64,000 bases of DNA, from positions 21,203-85,202 of the forward strand of contig JBDLJH010000014.1 in assembly GCA_039714395.1 (NCBI GenBank). The letters are read 5' to 3'. The position numbers were made by a program, and so were the translations under genes. The notes beneath the pieces are model-generated. The model was not told where the DNA came from, did no database searches, and saw only the letters and a program-made list of their open reading frames with translations. Source of the DNA: JAPHSX01 sp039714395. GTDB taxonomy: Bacteria > Pseudomonadota > Gammaproteobacteria > Thiohalomonadales > Thiohalomonadaceae. Below are positions 62,339 to 64,000 of this stretch, piece after piece (position 1 is the first letter of the stretch; the number at the start of each line of letters is the position of its first letter).

Positions 62339-63985
62339 TTACATCATGCCGCCCATACCACCCATACCGCCCATATCACCACCGCCCATAGCAGGGGCAC
62401 CACCCTCTTCAGGGATCTCGGCAACCATCGCCTCGGTGGTGATCATCAGGCCAGCAACGGAGGCAGCGTTCTGCAGGGCAGAACGGGTGACCTTGGTGGG
62501 ATCCAGGATACCCATCTCGATCATGTCACCGTACTCGCCAGTGGCCGCGTTGTAACCGTAGCTACCTTTACCGCCCTTAACATTGTTAACAACCACAGAA
62601 GGCTCATCACCGGCGTTGGCAACGATCTGACGCAGCGGCTCTTCCATCGCACGGCAGGCGATCTGAATACCGATGTCCTGGTCATGGTTGACACCTTTGA
62701 GCTCACCGATGGCCATTAGGGCACGTACCAGCGCAACACCACCACCGGCAACCACACCCTCTTCAACCGCGGCACGGGTAGCGTGCAGGGCATCATCGAT
62801 GCGGTCCTTCTTCTCTTTCATCTCAACTTCGGTAGCTGCACCGACCTTGATAACGGCAACACCGCCGGAGAGCTTGGCAACACGCTCCTGCAGCTTCTCT
62901 TTATCGTAGTCAGAGGATGTCTCTTCAATTTGAGCACGAACCTGGGCAACACGTGCCTCGATGTCACTGTGCTGACCGGCACCGTCAACAATAACGGCGT
63001 TCTCTTTAGAGATGACAACACGCTTGGCACTGCCCAGCAGCTCCAGAGTAGCGGTTTCCAGAGAGAGACCCACCTCTTCGGAGATCACCTGGCCACCGGT
63101 GAGGATCGCCATGTCCTGCAGCATCGCCTTGCGACGGTCACCAAAACCAGGTGCCTTAACCGCAGCGACCTTAACGATACCGCGAATGCTGTTTACAACC
63201 AGAGTCGCCAGCGCTTCGCCTTCCACATCCTCGGCGATGATCATCAACGGCTTACCCGCCTTTGCTACGCCCTCAAGGATAGGCAGCAAGTCACGGATGT
63301 TGGAGATCTTCTTATCTACCAGCAGGATGTAGGGGCTCTCTAGCTCAGCAATCATTTTGTCCTGATTGTTGACGAAGTAGGGAGAGAGGTAGCCACGGTC
63401 AAACTGCATACCTTCAACCACGTCCAGCTCGTCCTGCAGCGAGGAACCCTCTTCAACGGTGATAACACCATCCTTACCAACCTTTTCCATGGCATCGGCG
63501 ATGATCTGACCAATACGGTCATCGGAGTTGGCGGAGATGGTGCCGACCTGGGTGATCGCCTTGGTATCTTCACAAGGGTTAGAGAGCTTCTTCAGCTCCT
63601 CAACTACGGCGATGGTTGCCTTATCGACGCCACGCTTCAGATCCATCGGGTTCATACCGGCGGTAACGGCCTTCATACCTTCGCGCAGGATGGCCTGAGC
63701 CAGTACGGTCGCGGTGGTGGTACCGTCACCGGCGATATCAGCGGTCTGAGAGGAGACCTCTTTCACCATCTGAGCACCCATGTTCTCGAATTTATCTGCC
63801 AGTTCGATCTCTTTGGCAACCGAGACACCATCTTTGGTAATGGTCGGGGCGCCAAAGGCCTTGTTGAGAACCACGTTACGGCCTTTAGGACCGAGGGTAA
63901 CCTTGACCGCGTCGGCCAGGGTGTTAACACCCTTGAGCATCAGCTGGCGGGCGTCATCAGAAAACTTTACTTCTTTTGCACTCAT
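62339..63985 (-). CDS. groL: Chaperonin GroEL
   Basis: The 548-residue chaperonin forms the double heptameric ring that folds proteins with GroES and ATP. Hallmarks are KEVKFSDDARQLML, the GDGTTTATVLA nucleotide site, the AAVEEGVVAGGG motif and the C-terminal repeated GGM ending GGMM. It is complete; the start has AGAGGAAG before it. groES probably lies just beyond the window's right edge. Confidence 0.98.
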   Translation of the reverse strand: MSAKEVKFSDDARQLMLKGVNTLADAVKVTLGPKGRNVVLNKAFGAPTITKDGVSVAKEIELADKFENMGAQMVKEVSSQTADIAGDGTTTATVLAQAILREGMKAVTAGMNPMDLKRGVDKATIAVVEELKKLSNPCEDTKAITQVGTISANSDDRIGQIIADAMEKVGKDGVITVEEGSSLQDELDVVEGMQFDRGYLSPYFVNNQDKMIAELESPYILLVDKKISNIRDLLPILEGVAKAGKPLMIIAEDVEGEALATLVVNSIRGIVKVAAVKAPGFGDRRKAMLQDMAILTGGQVISEEVGLSLETATLELLGSAKRVVISKENAVIVDGAGQHSDIEARVAQVRAQIEETSSDYDKEKLQERVAKLSGGVAVIKVGAATEVEMKEKKDRIDDALHATRAAVEEGVVAGGGVALVRALMAIGELKGVNHDQDIGIQIACRAMEEPLRQIVANAGDEPSVVVNNVKGGKGSYGYNAATGEYGDMIEMGILDPTKVTRSALQNAASVAGLMITTEAMVAEIPEEGGAPAMGGGDMGGMGGMGGMM

Positions 63986-64000
63986 TTCAAACTTCCTCTA

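Overview
The window reads as a chromosomal segment of a gammaproteobacterium. The signs are an FNR-type regulator with the C-x2-C-x5-C iron-sulfur ligand pattern, EfpL, an NdpA/YejK-type nucleoid protein, UPF0149, RluA, a second EF-G, and a heptose/Kdo core lipopolysaccharide pathway that includes Kdo kinase. A small multiheme cytochrome, a secreted DsrE-like protein and a bacterial voltage-gated sodium channel would suit an aquatic, possibly sulfur-oxidising species, but that is inference and no species can be named. I see no tRNA, rRNA, CRISPR array, phage or intact insertion sequence.

1-8.7 kb: the end of a PAS-GGDEF protein, two cold-shock proteins, a PhnA-like zinc protein, a glyoxalase II-like hydrolase, an FHA protein, adenylate kinase, a tiny secreted six-cysteine protein, UPF0149, RluA, a fatty acid desaturase, a single-domain response regulator and a secreted DsrE-like protein. 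9-21.5 kb: EF-G2, NdpA, a BacNav sodium channel convergent with a hybrid kinase, then a divergent locus. On one side of that locus are PspA-like, membrane and VWA-domain proteins; on the other are a response regulator and a kinase, with three TTTAC boxes at 11-bp spacing between them. Small membrane proteins and a four-CXXCH cytochrome follow. 21.6-30.6 kb: FNR with a perfect FNR box in its own upstream region, EfpL, a methyltransferase, two methionine-rich membrane coiled-coil proteins, CvfB, a decayed DUF938 methyltransferase, an Ala-rich lipoprotein, and thiC behind a TPP riboswitch.

30.7-53.6 kb is mainly cell-envelope assembly. A PIMT-like protein, TolC and a hemerythrin-like protein lead into lpxL-waaA. 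A 137-bp tandem repeat array joins the 3' ends of waaA and kdkA. A heptosyltransferase diverges from kdkA. A partly AT-rich block of glycosyltransferases surrounds ugd and a UDP-xylose synthase. A long leftward operon runs ilvE, zinc-finger protein, hldE, FAD oxidoreductase, aldo/keto reductase, waaF, and two glycosyltransferases. Together these genes make and attach lipid A acyl groups, Kdo, phospho-Kdo, heptose and further sugars.

53.7-64 kb: glnE, a dispersed copy of the repeat core, a MotA/ExbB-like plus ExbD-like pair with a long coiled coil and a companion membrane protein, a poly-Thr lipoprotein, a stand-alone STN-domain protein, a four-unit 19-bp repeat, and groEL. The most interesting uncharacterised candidates are the coiled-coil ion-driven motor locus (56.9-59.1 kb), the PspA/VWA/two-component locus (14.9-20.2 kb), and the 137-bp array that has shaped two gene ends.
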